Shown one piece after another: positions 50,822 through 59,401 of a stretch of 64,000 nt of DNA; positions within the stretch are counted from its first letter, which is position 1, and each line of letters opens with the position of its first letter. Where the stretch lies: contig CAZIOH010000013.1 of assembly GCA_964540815.1 (NCBI GenBank), positions 26,995 to 90,994 on the forward strand, written 5' to 3'. Origin of the DNA: CAZIOH01 sp964540815. GTDB taxonomy: Bacteria; Myxococcota_A; Polyangia; Fen-1088. Position numbers and translations under genes: made by a program. The notes below the pieces were generated by a model. That model ran no database searches and was not told the DNA's origin. It saw only the letters and a list, made by a program, of their open reading frames with translations.

Positions 50822-51868
50822 ATGAACCCCAGCCGCATCGCGCGCCCCGTGAGCCCCGAAACCGCCAGCCGATGGTGGGCCAGGGGATGCGTCCGCGCGT
50901 CGGGGATCGTGCTTGTGGCGTGGATGACCAGCTCGTGCGGACAGTCGTCGTATTCACGGGTGCTGCTGACCGGTGACCCGTTCGATGCCGAGATGGGCAA
51001 CATCACGGGACTGGGCGATGCTTCCGCCGAGGGCGGGCTCGGCTCGGGCGGCGGCGGCGGGGCCGGTGTCGCCGCGACGGGTGGGGTCGGCACGCCACCC
51101 AGCACCGGCGGCGCGCCGGGGAGCCCCGGCTCAGGGGGCGCCGGCTTCGGCTCGGGTGGCGCCGGCTTCGGTTCGGGTGGCACCGGTGGCGCGGGCCAGA
51201 CCTCGAGCGGCGGCTCCGGAGCTCCGGCGAGCGGCGGCAGCGGTTCGGGCGGCGCGCACAGCGGGGGAGCGACCATCATGCCCCCCGCGTCGGGCGGCGC
51301 GCCCGGGTCGGGCGGGCTCGGCACCGGCGGCGCGCAGACCGGTGGCGCCACCGTGGCTCACAGCGGAGGCGCAACCGGCTCCGGCGGGGCGACGGGCACG
51401 GGGGGAGCGGTCGTCAGCCCCGACCCCGCCAGATACAACTTCGAGAGCTCGACCCAGGGCTGGGGCATGGCCGCCGGTGGCGACCCGTTCAGCAGCGTCG
51501 GACGAAGCACGGCCCAGCACTTCTCCGGCTCGGCGTCGCTGGCGGGAACCGTGAGCGCGGCCGCGGGCAAGACCTATATCCTCGAGGTGACCCCGCCGGT
51601 TCCTGCCGTCGCCGCGGGCGACACCGTGACGTTTCACGTCTACGTCCCTTCGGTCGCTCAGCTCACCAGCGTTCAGCCGTACGTGCTCAACGACGTCTTC
51701 AAGTTCATCGGCGCCAACACCGCGTCTGGAAGCCTGAAGCGCGACGGGTGGACCACGATCGTGCTGTCGGTCCCGGCGACCGAGACCAACGTGACCCGTC
51801 TCGGGGTTCAGTTCGCCTCCTCCGGCGCGTGGACGGGAACTCTGTACCTCGACAGCATCGACTGGTGA
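50822..51868 (+). CDS. putative lipoprotein with Gly/Ser linker and jelly-roll C-terminal domain (paralogue B)
   Basis: This 348-residue protein starts at ATG 50822 with GGAG upstream; an ATG at 50786 is possible. The signal ASGIVLVAWMTSSC supplies the Cys. About 150 residues of Gly/Ser/Thr linker follow (GFGSGGAGFGSGG). The C-terminal domain starts RYNFESSTQGWGMA and ends TGTLYLDSIDW. It parallels the gene at 8758-9678: RYSFEQSAQGWGAP against RYNFESSTQGWGMA, AEHFAGLASLAATLS against AQHFSGSASLAGTVS, VTFHVLVP against VTFHVYVP, and the final TGT(V/L)Y(V/L)D-x2-x-W. A carbohydrate-binding jelly roll is inferred. It lacks its own catalytic module. Confidence 0.75.
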   Translation: MNPSRIARPVSPETASRWWARGCVRASGIVLVAWMTSSCGQSSYSRVLLTGDPFDAEMGNITGLGDASAEGGLGSGGGGGAGVAATGGVGTPPSTGGAPGSPGSGGAGFGSGGAGFGSGGTGGAGQTSSGGSGAPASGGSGSGGAHSGGATIMPPASGGAPGSGGLGTGGAQTGGATVAHSGGATGSGGATGTGGAVVSPDPARYNFESSTQGWGMAAGGDPFSSVGRSTAQHFSGSASLAGTVSAAAGKTYILEVTPPVPAVAAGDTVTFHVYVPSVAQLTSVQPYVLNDVFKFIGANTASGSLKRDGWTTIVLSVPATETNVTRLGVQFASSGAWTGTLYLDSIDW

Positions 51869-51902
51869 GCGCGCGACGACTCACGGAGAGGGCTCAGGTG
51901 CC

Positions 51903-51941
51903 GTCCTCGTTCTGCGTCTCGTCCGGTCGTGGAACGAGGAC
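51903..51941 (+). terminator. hairpin overlapping a hexamer tract
   Basis: GTCCTCGTTC (51903-51912) and GAACGAGGAC (51932-51941) form a perfect 10-bp stem with a 19-nt loop, 34 bp after the stop of the jelly-roll lipoprotein gene. The right arm is the first unit of the next hexamer tract. No T-run follows. Confidence 0.45.
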
Positions 51942-51971
51942 GAGGATGGCGACGAGGGCGAGGACGAGGCT
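51936..51971. repeat. 6-bp-periodic intergenic tract (GAGGAC)n
   Basis: Units read GAGGAC, GAGGAT, GGCGAC, GAGGGC, GAGGAC, GAGGCT. It lies between the jelly-roll lipoprotein stop and the thiD-like 3' end. Confidence 0.65.
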
Positions 51972-51989
51972 TGGGCCCTGAATTGAGCT

Positions 51990-52961
51990 TCATCCCGAGG
52001 CGGGTCCAAGGTGGAGCTCGTCTCCCACCACCTCGCTGGTGCGGAGCGCTTCGGTCAACCAGGCCTTGGCGTGGCGGATGGCGACCACCAGGTCTCGCCC
52101 GCGCGCGAGCTCCACGGCGATGGCGGTGGCGAGCGCGCACCCGGTGCCGCGCACCTTGCCAACCGAGAGACGTGGCGCTTCGAAGCGTGTCTCCTCCTCC
52201 TCGAGCCGATGTCTGCCGGATCCCGGCGTTCCGGGGGCAGATTCACCCGCCGAAGGCCCCAGCAACACATCCGTGGCCGTCGCGTCCGAGAGGTGTCCAC
52301 CCTTGATCAGCACCGCCTCCAGCCCGAGCTCGAGCCGCAACCTCCGTCCCGCCTCGACCGCGTCGGCCAGCGACGCGACCGGCATCCGGGCGAGGCGGGC
52401 CGCTTCGAGCGCGTTCGGCGTGACCAGCGTGGCGCGTTTCAGCAGGGGACGAAGTGACGACAGCTCGTCGAGGAACAGGCGACCTCCGCTCGAGGAGGCC
52501 ACCACCGGATCCACGACGACCGGACCGGCAAAGCCGCGCAGGCCGCCGAGGATCGCCTCGACCTGCGCGCGTCCAGGCACCATCCCGATCTTGACGCTGA
52601 CGGCGGGCGGCCGACGCGCGCGCTCGTCTTCCTCGGCGACGAGGTCGAGCGCGAGCCGCACGCTTTGCTCGAGACACGCGGGATCTCGCGGCTCGACCGC
52701 CACGACTCCGCGGCGCGGCGACTGCTCGGTGAACGCGCTCGCGACCAGCCGAGGCTCGGCCCCGAGCGCCCGCGCGGTCAGGTAGTCGCGCACCAGGCCG
52801 GCCCCGCCCGTCGGGTCGAGGCCACCGACTGCAACCACCCGCGCGACCACCCGCGGCACATCGACCGAACCGCGCGCAGGTCGGCCTTCGGGGTCCATTT
52901 GCAGCGTGTTCGACACGTCGCTATCATAGGTCACCACGGTCGCCGCAGTCGGTCGCGCCAT
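51990..52961 (-). CDS. ThiD-like hydroxymethylpyrimidine/phosphomethylpyrimidine kinase
   Basis: This 323-residue ribokinase-fold kinase has AVGGLDPTGGAGLVRDYLTA (the substrate-binding GxDP-x-GGAG block), VKIGMVPG, GPVVVDPVVASSSGG and LVTPNALEAARLA. KVRGTGCALATAIAVELARGRDL carries the GTGC anion hole with the catalytic base. It should phosphorylate HMP and HMP-P in thiamine synthesis, though pyridoxal-kinase relatives share these motifs. MDPEGRPARG (52898) is an alternative start; residues before that look like an unstructured leader. No other thiamine genes or a TPP riboswitch were seen nearby. Confidence 0.85.
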   Translation of the reverse strand: MARPTAATVVTYDSDVSNTLQMDPEGRPARGSVDVPRVVARVVAVGGLDPTGGAGLVRDYLTARALGAEPRLVASAFTEQSPRRGVVAVEPRDPACLEQSVRLALDLVAEEDERARRPPAVSVKIGMVPGRAQVEAILGGLRGFAGPVVVDPVVASSSGGRLFLDELSSLRPLLKRATLVTPNALEAARLARMPVASLADAVEAGRRLRLELGLEAVLIKGGHLSDATATDVLLGPSAGESAPGTPGSGRHRLEEEETRFEAPRLSVGKVRGTGCALATAIAVELARGRDLVVAIRHAKAWLTEALRTSEVVGDELHLGPASG

Positions 52962-53062
52962 CTCGTGCAGGGGATCTGAGCGAGAGCGGGGGGGCGGTGC
53001 CGTCTGGTTCGTTCGGGTTGGCCAGGCCGGTTGGTGTCGCCGTCCGCATTCGGATCATCCAC

Positions 53063-55102
53063 GTGACTCAGCAACTTCCACAGCCGATTCAGTTCGGCAA
53101 ATACACCCTCTTCGAGCGCCTCGGCCGTGGCGGCATGGCCGACGTCTTCAAGGGGCGGATACAGGGTCCCGAGGGCTTCGAGCGCATCTTCGTCGTCAAG
53201 CGCATATTACCCCACCTGTCGGATGATCCAACCTTCATCCGGATGTTCATCGAGGAGGCCAAGCTCTCGGCGCGCCTCAACCACCCGAACATCGTGCAGA
53301 TCTTCGAGCTCGGCGCGGTCGAGGGCGAGTACTTCATCTCGATGGAGTACGTTCATGGCCAGGATCTCTCCGCCACCATGCGGGTGCTGTGGAAGTCCTT
53401 CGGACCACCGCACCCTGCGCTGGTGTCCTTCGTCGGGCGCGAGGTGTGCCGCGCCCTCGGGTACGCGCATAGTCTGACCGACGAGCAGGGCCGCCCGCTC
53501 GGCATGATCCATCGTGACGTGTCCCCATCGAACGTCATGCTCTCTTACGACGGGGCGGTGAAGCTGCTCGACTTCGGGATCGCCAAGGCCATGGGGGATG
53601 CCCCCGAGACCACCCGAAACGGAACCATGAAGGGCAAGTACGCCTACATGGCGCCCGAGCAGACCGAGCGCGAGAACGTCGACCACCGGATCGACATCTT
53701 CGCCGCCGGGATCATCCTCTACGAGTCCCTCACCGGGCGACGCTTGTTCAAGGGCGCCACGGACATCCAGACCATCGAGCGGGTGCGGCGTTGCGACGTG
53801 AAGCCTCCGTCCTTCCTGAACCCCGCTTGTCCGCCCGAGCTCGACGACATCCTGCTCAAGGCCCTGGCGCGCGATCCCGCTCGGCGCTTCCAGACCGCGG
53901 TCGAGATGGCGGAGGCGCTCGACGATCTGGTGCACGCGACCCGCTTCTCCCCCGAGATGCTGGCCGGGACGATGCGCCATGCGTTCGGGCTGGATGGTGG
54001 GGTCGCGCTCCCCGTCGGGGAGCCCCGTCGCTTCGCCTCGGGCGCCACCGGCTCGATCGCGACACCTTCGGCCTCGGCGCCCTCGCCGACCATCCAGCCG
54101 GTGGTGCACTCCCGGCGCTACGGCTCGGCGGAGCCGTCGACGTCACAGGGAGTCCCTTCGACCATGCCCGACGCGGCCGTGATCGGGACCCTGCTGGTCA
54201 AGCCGGTGTGGACGCGCGGGTCCTTCTGGTTGGTGGTCGTGCTGTGCGTGGCCGGGGTCGGGTTCGCGGTGCACCGTGGGGTGCTCGCGCCGGGGGGCGC
54301 GCCTGGCACTGCAGCAGGCTCGGCGTTCGGTCCCGCGGCTGGTGCCGTGCCCAGCGACGGGCAGGCACGAAGCCGGCTGAAGGTGAAGCCGGTGCCGGTC
54401 CTCCTGCAGAGCTACCCCGAGGGAGCCGAGATCTTCGTGTCCGGGAGGCTCGAGACGGTGGGTGTCACCCCGATGTGGTTCGGGCTCGAGCTCGACGCGG
54501 CCAACCCGCCCCGCGTGATGTTCCGCAAGGTGGGCTTTCAGGACAAGGCCATCGCGGTCGAGACGGTGCGGCCCCCGGTCGCCGAGCTGATCCCGAACAC
54601 CGCGCCACCCACCGCCACGCCGAGTCCTGGCGCCGGAGGGCTCGATCGCGCGGCGCGGCCGTTCAGGCTCATGCGGGTCAGGCTTCCGAGCCCGACGCGA
54701 GCGAGCGGGCCGGGGCCCATCGCCGGTGGGGCCACGGCGACGGCCTTCGCGCCATCGGGTCCCTCCGGTCCATTCTCCGGCACGGGCACGGGCCTGCCCA
54801 GATCCGAGGCCAGCTCGCTGAAGGAGGGGGCTGCCGAGGCCGCGCCGGCGGTCGCACCGATCCCCGCACCCGCGCAGACAGCCAGCGGCCCGGGCTCGAT
54901 CGCCGCGCCTCCGCGCCCACCCGAAACAGCGGCCGTGCCCGCGCCGCCACCCGCACCCAGGCCTCCGCTCGGTGAGGCGCCCAAGATCCTCGCGAGACCA
55001 GCCCTCGTCGAGCCTCTGCCGGCACCAGCACCGCCGTCACAGCCCTCGGCACCCCCGGCACCATCGGCCCCTCAAGCACCTCCGTCCTCCACGCCTCACT
55101 GA
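53063..55102 (+). CDS. Hanks-type Ser/Thr protein kinase with TM segment and PEGA-like domain
   Basis: This 679-residue kinase starts at GTG 53063 (VTQQLPQPIQFGKY). The catalytic domain (about residues 12-280) has LGRGGMADVFKG (Gly loop), IFVVKRIL (Lys), MIHRDVSPSNVMLS (HRD loop), KLLDFGIAKAM (DFG) and MAPEQ (APE). A membrane segment, FWLVVVLCVAGVGFAVHRG, follows an Ala/Pro linker. The extracytoplasmic part has LLQSYPEGAEIFVSGRLETVGVTPMWF, a PEGA-like surface domain (PEGA, GVTP), and an Ala/Pro/Ser-rich tail of about 170 residues. PEGA-containing kinases in myxobacteria sense the cell surface; targets here are unknown. GTG 52997 would add 22 residues. Confidence 0.92.
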   Translation: MTQQLPQPIQFGKYTLFERLGRGGMADVFKGRIQGPEGFERIFVVKRILPHLSDDPTFIRMFIEEAKLSARLNHPNIVQIFELGAVEGEYFISMEYVHGQDLSATMRVLWKSFGPPHPALVSFVGREVCRALGYAHSLTDEQGRPLGMIHRDVSPSNVMLSYDGAVKLLDFGIAKAMGDAPETTRNGTMKGKYAYMAPEQTERENVDHRIDIFAAGIILYESLTGRRLFKGATDIQTIERVRRCDVKPPSFLNPACPPELDDILLKALARDPARRFQTAVEMAEALDDLVHATRFSPEMLAGTMRHAFGLDGGVALPVGEPRRFASGATGSIATPSASAPSPTIQPVVHSRRYGSAEPSTSQGVPSTMPDAAVIGTLLVKPVWTRGSFWLVVVLCVAGVGFAVHRGVLAPGGAPGTAAGSAFGPAAGAVPSDGQARSRLKVKPVPVLLQSYPEGAEIFVSGRLETVGVTPMWFGLELDAANPPRVMFRKVGFQDKAIAVETVRPPVAELIPNTAPPTATPSPGAGGLDRAARPFRLMRVRLPSPTRASGPGPIAGGATATAFAPSGPSGPFSGTGTGLPRSEASSLKEGAAEAAPAVAPIPAPAQTASGPGSIAAPPRPPETAAVPAPPPAPRPPLGEAPKILARPALVEPLPAPAPPSQPSAPPAPSAPQAPPSSTPH

Positions 55103-55168
55103 GCACGGGCCCTGAACTTCGTGGGTGTGCTTGACAAGCAACCTGCGCGTTTGTTCCTGTTCCCCGGC

Positions 55169-56059
55169 ATGTTGAACGGAAAACGGATCGCGGTGGTGGT
55201 TCCCGCCTTCAACGAGGCGGACAAGATCGGACGCACCATCCGGTCGATCCCCGGCTTCGTCGACCACGTGCTGGTGGTGGACGACGGGAGCCGGGATGCC
55301 ACCGCCCGCATCGCGGGGCGCTCGGCTCGCCGCGGGCTCGAGGTCCTGGCGCACCCCCGAAATCGTGGGGTGGGGGCGGCCATCGCCACCGGGTACCGCC
55401 GGGCGATGGCCCTCGGCGTCGATGCCACCGCGGTGATGGCCGGCGACGCGCAAATGGATCCTGCCGATTTGCTCGGCCTGCTGGGGCCGGTGCTCGCCGA
55501 CCGCGCCGACTACGCGAAGGGGAACCGCCTGGCCTGGCCGAACTGCTGGCGGCAGATGCCGCCTTCGCGCTACATCGGCAACCTGGTCCTCTCGTTTCTC
55601 ACCCGGCTCGCCTGCGGTCAGCACGTGCGCGATTCGCAGTGTGGCTACACCGTGGCCTCGCCCGCGGCCCTGCGCGCCATCGATCCCGACGCGATGTTCG
55701 CGCGGTACGGGTACCCCAACGATCTGCTGGGCCGGCTCTTGCGCGCGCGGGCGCGGGTGCTGGATGTCCCGGTGCGGCCGGTGTACGGCGCGGACTGGCG
55801 TTCGGGGATCCGCATCCGCGCCGTGATCCTGCCGCTCCTGTTTCTCCTCGGCCGGGCCTTCTTGCGTCGCATCTGGGATGCTTGCCTCCTCGTCCCGGGG
55901 CGCAGGCCTGTGGCACGCGGTGCGCGGGACAGCTCCGAGATCGGTGCGCCTGCCGAGGCCCACGCCCGGCGACGCGCCGGGGCCAAGGCGACGGAGCCGG
56001 AGCCCGCGGTGGTCGACGTCGAGACCATGGCCGCGGTCTCCACACCGGTCTCGGCGTGA
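55169..56059 (+). CDS. family 2 glycosyltransferase (DPM1-like)
   Basis: This 296-residue enzyme begins MLNGKRIAVVVPAFNEADKI, the GT2 start. DHVLVVDDGSRDATARIA supplies the first Asp pair, and VMAGDAQMDPADLLGLL has the DxD-like GDAQMDP. The position QCGYTVASPAALRAI and ARYGYPNDLLGRLLRARARVLDVPVRPVYG match the dolichyl-phosphate-mannose-synthase-like group. A short membrane-type segment lies near the C-terminus (AVILPLLFLLGRAFLRRI). It transfers sugar to a lipid carrier or glycan; donor unknown. Its stop overlaps the next start as GTGA. GTG 55121 is a possible longer start. Confidence 0.85.
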   Translation: MLNGKRIAVVVPAFNEADKIGRTIRSIPGFVDHVLVVDDGSRDATARIAGRSARRGLEVLAHPRNRGVGAAIATGYRRAMALGVDATAVMAGDAQMDPADLLGLLGPVLADRADYAKGNRLAWPNCWRQMPPSRYIGNLVLSFLTRLACGQHVRDSQCGYTVASPAALRAIDPDAMFARYGYPNDLLGRLLRARARVLDVPVRPVYGADWRSGIRIRAVILPLLFLLGRAFLRRIWDACLLVPGRRPVARGARDSSEIGAPAEAHARRRAGAKATEPEPAVVDVETMAAVSTPVSA

Positions 56060-57420
56060 GGATCGGGGTCATCACCACCTCGTTTCCCCGCTGGCCCGGG
56101 GACTACGCGGGGAGCTTCGTCGAGGAGAACGTCCGCCGGTTGCTGCGGGACGGACATTCCGTGGACATCGTGGCCGCGGCGGCGGCCCCGGCCGCGCATC
56201 CGCCACGCTCGGCCGGCCATCCGCCGCGCTCGGCCGTGAGCCTCGCTCCGCGCGATCCGGTGGACCTGCCGACGGCCCCGGCGGACCCGATGGCGGCCGC
56301 GCTCGGGCCGGGTGTCCGGCTGGCCCGTGTGCCGATGCCGTGCGCTCGGCCGGCCATCCCCAACCTCTTCTACGAGCACGGCGCGCCCGAGGTGCTGGAG
56401 AGGAGCCTGCCATCCGCCTGGCTGCAAGCCGCGGCCTTCTCGGCCGGGTTGTGCGCCCGCGTTGATGCCTGGGCCCCGGCCTGGGACGAGATCCACGCGC
56501 ACTGGTTGGTCCCCTGCGCGCTCCTCGCGCGCGCCGCCAGCCTGCGCCGATTCGCGCCCGGACGTGGCGGCCTCCGGGCTTCCGGTCCGGGGCGCGACCC
56601 ACCCGCCGACGGGGCGCGACGATCGCCGCCGCTGGTGCGTGGCCACGCCCACTCAGGAGACGTGGCCCTGCTCGAACGGCTGGCCGGCGGAGCCGCCCTC
56701 GCGCGCTGGCTCGGCCGGGAGCTCTCGGACGTGACCTTCGCCAGCGCCGACCTCGAGCGGCGATTTCTCGCTCTCGTCGGCGGGACGATGCGGGCCCGGA
56801 CGCACGTCGCTCCCGCGTTCGTCGGACGCCCGCCGGTGTCCTCGCCGGGGGATCCGCGCGCTGTCGCGATGGGGCCCGCGCCGCGCGGATTCATCCTGGC
56901 GGTGGGACGCCTGGTCCCCATCAAGGGCTTCGATCTCCTGCTGCGGGCGGCCGCGCTGGCGGAAGCCCGAACCGGGGCGAAGGCGGTGGTGGTGATCCTC
57001 GGAGACGGCCCCGAGCGCGCGCGGTTGAGCCACGGCGCCCTCCGCATGGGGGTCGACCTTCGCCTCCCCGGCTTCGTCCCGCGCGCCGAGGTCGACGCTT
57101 GGCTCGGCGCCGCGGGTGTCTACGTCCAGCCATCGCGGACCCTGTGGAACGGGCGCACGGAAGGCCTCCCGGTCTCGACGCTCGAGGCGCTGGCGGCCGG
57201 CGTTCCCGTGATCACATCGGACTCGGGGGGCCTTGCCGAGCTGAGCGAGCGGACCGGCCTCGACCGGCCCGGGGAAGCGGGCGCGGCGATTCAGGTCTTT
57301 CATGCCGGGGATCACCACGCGCTCGCCACCAGGTTGGAGGGCTTTCTCGACGCGAGATGGCGAGGAGGGCACCCATCCGGGGCGCGCAATCCGGCGCCCG
57401 GTGTGGTTTCTGCCGCGTAA
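56056..57420 (+). CDS. family 4 glycosyltransferase
   Basis: This 454-residue protein starts at GTG 56056 (MRIGVITTSFPRWPGDYAGSFVEENVRRLLRDGHSVDIV), the GT-B N-domain entry. A Pro/Arg-rich insertion (HPPRSAGHPPRSAV) is unusual. The donor-binding half reads ILAVGRLVPIKGFDLLLRAAALA, KAVVVILGDGPERARL and the E(G)LPVSTLEALAAGVPVITSDSGGLAELS block, with the EGLP glutamate and GLP...E-x7-E. These match GT4 (GPGTF family). The acceptor is inferred to be a lipid-linked glycan, since the gene is coupled to the DPM1-like transferase. Confidence 0.87.
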   Translation: MRIGVITTSFPRWPGDYAGSFVEENVRRLLRDGHSVDIVAAAAAPAAHPPRSAGHPPRSAVSLAPRDPVDLPTAPADPMAAALGPGVRLARVPMPCARPAIPNLFYEHGAPEVLERSLPSAWLQAAAFSAGLCARVDAWAPAWDEIHAHWLVPCALLARAASLRRFAPGRGGLRASGPGRDPPADGARRSPPLVRGHAHSGDVALLERLAGGAALARWLGRELSDVTFASADLERRFLALVGGTMRARTHVAPAFVGRPPVSSPGDPRAVAMGPAPRGFILAVGRLVPIKGFDLLLRAAALAEARTGAKAVVVILGDGPERARLSHGALRMGVDLRLPGFVPRAEVDAWLGAAGVYVQPSRTLWNGRTEGLPVSTLEALAAGVPVITSDSGGLAELSERTGLDRPGEAGAAIQVFHAGDHHALATRLEGFLDARWRGGHPSGARNPAPGVVSAA

Positions 57421-57628
57421 CCGAAGTCGCACCTGTGACGTCCAATTCGATGACAAGCGCGAAACAATTTGCGCACGAGACTCGCCCGTCAGGTGGCAAG
57501 CCTGCGTAAACATTGAATTTCAAAATGTCGGCACGAGGCGTGCTTCATACGAACCGTGTTCAGCTGTGGCCGGATGTAGGTCCGGTTCCGGATCGGTTCT
57601 CGTCCTCTCGCCGGGAGAGTCCCCATAC

Positions 57629-58207
57629 ATGACCCACGCACCTCAGGCCCCATCGTCGACGGTCCCCGAGATATCGGTGGTGATCACGGTGCGAGACAAC
57701 GAGGACCAGATCGGACACCAGGTGCGCGCCATCGCGGCCCACCTGCAGTCGCTTGGCCGAAGCTTCGAGATCGTGGCCGTGAACGACGGCTCGCGGGACA
57801 ATAGCTTGTCCATCCTCGAGCTCATCGCCGCCAGCCATCCCTGGCTCCGTGTGGCCCGGGCCAACGCCGCCGGGCGGGCGTTCTTGCGTGGGGCTGGCGA
57901 GGCGCGCGGCGCGACATTGATGCTGCTCGAAGGCGGCAAGCAACCCCCGCTCGCCCCGCTCGGGTGGGCCCTGTCTCGCCTCGCGGCTGGAAGGGAGGCG
58001 GTCATCTTGCGCGGGCGGTACATCGTCGCGCGCCGTCTTCTCGCGTTGCCCATCATCGTGCGGGCCACCGGCCCGAGCCTGCTCTTCGAGCGCATCTTCG
58101 AGCGGCGCGCCCAGGATCTCGGCATCGACGTCGTCGGCTCGCGCCCGGTGCTCGCGACGACCACGAACCGCCTGCTGGCCCCCTTGCTTCGCCTGCTCGC
58201 GGCGTGA
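57629..58207 (+). CDS. short family 2 glycosyltransferase, possibly truncated
   Basis: This 192-residue protein has the GT2 start EISVVITVRDNEDQIGHQVRAIAAHLQSLG, then FEIVAVNDGSRDNSLSILELIA, where NDGSRD holds the first Asp. After LMLLEGGKQPPLAPLGWAL the expected second DxD is not visible, and the usual QxxRW helix is absent; typical GT2 proteins are 230-320 residues. It ends LLAPLLRLLAA with an amphipathic tail. So it may be a degenerate or partner protein. ATG 57629 follows a GGGAGAG-like site. Interpreted as GT2-like, not as proven active. Confidence 0.65.
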   Translation: MTHAPQAPSSTVPEISVVITVRDNEDQIGHQVRAIAAHLQSLGRSFEIVAVNDGSRDNSLSILELIAASHPWLRVARANAAGRAFLRGAGEARGATLMLLEGGKQPPLAPLGWALSRLAAGREAVILRGRYIVARRLLALPIIVRATGPSLLFERIFERRAQDLGIDVVGSRPVLATTTNRLLAPLLRLLAA

Positions 58208-58308
58208 CCAGGCCGCGGGGAACCGCGCCGGGGTCTGTTCGGCTCCGGGTCCGCGCGGCGGCCCGGCCCCTCGGCACCGACAAACCGGAAACCTGCTAGG
58301 CTTCCACG

Positions 58309-59349
58309 ATGCTGTCCATCGTCATTGCAATCGTCGGGCTCGGCCTGCTGGTGGTGCTCCACGAGGGTGGGCACTACCTGGCCGCCAGGCTCTGCGGCAT
58401 GCGGATCGAGCGGTTCTCGATTGGCTTCGGCCCGACCCTGATCGGCTTCAAGCGGGGTGGGACGACCTTTCAGATCGCCCCCATCCCGCTCGGAGGGTTC
58501 GTCCAGATCACCGGCCTCAATCCGCACGAGGAGTTCGACCGGGACGATCCTTTCGTCTATCCCAACCGGCCGCGCTGGATGCGCATGTTCACCATCGTGG
58601 CGGGGCCGCTGGCCAACTTCATCACGGCCTTCCTGATCATGCTCGTGGTGTTCACCACCCTCGGCGTCCCGCTGCCCTCCAAGACCGAGCGCATCGTCGA
58701 TGTCAACGGGGGCTCGGCCGCGGCGGCGGCCGGGCTGCAGGCGGGTGACGTGATCGCCGAGGCGGACGGGCGCGCGATCGGGCCGGAACACACCATCCGC
58801 GATCAGATCAAGCAGGGCCACGGCGCACCCATGGCCCTCAAGATCCTGCGCGACGGGAAGCCGATCGTGACGACCGTGACGCCGAGGCAGCAGCCCTCGG
58901 GCGACTTCCTGATCGGCGTCCAGATCGATCACTACGACCTGACCGCCCTGCCGCTCGGCGCGGCCACCGTGCAGGCGCTGATCTACCCCTACGAGAAGTC
59001 GAAGATCATCCTCGGGGGCCTTTACAGCATGGTCACTGGCAAGGAGAAGGCGGAGCTGTCGGGGCCCATCGGCATCACGCGGGAGATCGCCAAGGCCGCC
59101 AACCGCAGCCTGTGGGATTACTTCGGGATCATCGCGATGCTGTCGGTGTACCTCGGGCTCTTCAATCTGCTGCCTCTGCCGGCGCTCGACGGCGGGCGGG
59201 CGCTCTTCCTGGCGGTCGAGGCCGTCATTCGCAAGCGGATCAACCCCCGGGTCGAGGCGATGGTCCACACGGTCGGGCTGGTGTTCTTGCTCGGGGTCCT
59301 CCTGATCGTCAGCTTCAAGGACTTCACGCGCATGTTCGGCAAGGGCTGA
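58309..59349 (+). CDS. rseP: RseP-like site-2 metalloprotease (M50)
   Basis: This 346-residue intramembrane protease has the HExxH zinc motif in LVVLHEGGHYLAARL and the third-ligand motif LFNLLPLPALDGGRAL (NxxPxPxLDG). One PDZ domain is centred on GGSAAAAAGLQAGDVIAEADGRAI. Segment order is TM1 with HExxH, PDZ, then TM3-4 with LDG. GKEKAELSGPIGITREIAK is the conserved SGP-GI block. It likely cleaves anti-sigma factors in regulated intramembrane proteolysis; the sigma/anti-sigma operon at 14764-17941 is a possible client, which is inference. Monocistronic start at ATG 58309. Confidence 0.92.
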   Translation: MLSIVIAIVGLGLLVVLHEGGHYLAARLCGMRIERFSIGFGPTLIGFKRGGTTFQIAPIPLGGFVQITGLNPHEEFDRDDPFVYPNRPRWMRMFTIVAGPLANFITAFLIMLVVFTTLGVPLPSKTERIVDVNGGSAAAAAGLQAGDVIAEADGRAIGPEHTIRDQIKQGHGAPMALKILRDGKPIVTTVTPRQQPSGDFLIGVQIDHYDLTALPLGAATVQALIYPYEKSKIILGGLYSMVTGKEKAELSGPIGITREIAKAANRSLWDYFGIIAMLSVYLGLFNLLPLPALDGGRALFLAVEAVIRKRINPRVEAMVHTVGLVFLLGVLLIVSFKDFTRMFGKG

Positions 59350-59401
59350 CCTGCCGGCCAGATCTGGGGAGAGCTCAGGGGAGAGATCCGGAGCGCGTTG
59401 C

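Noticed and set aside
52962..53062. TPP riboswitch upstream of the ThiD-like gene
   Set aside because: I saw no CUGAGA-type core or paired arms; the gap is short and shared with the kinase promoter.
57421..57628. Possible extension of the GT2 gene or a small gene between glycosyltransferases
   Set aside because: The sequence here is less GC-rich and has no ribosome site or conserved residues in any frame; it looks like a promoter region.
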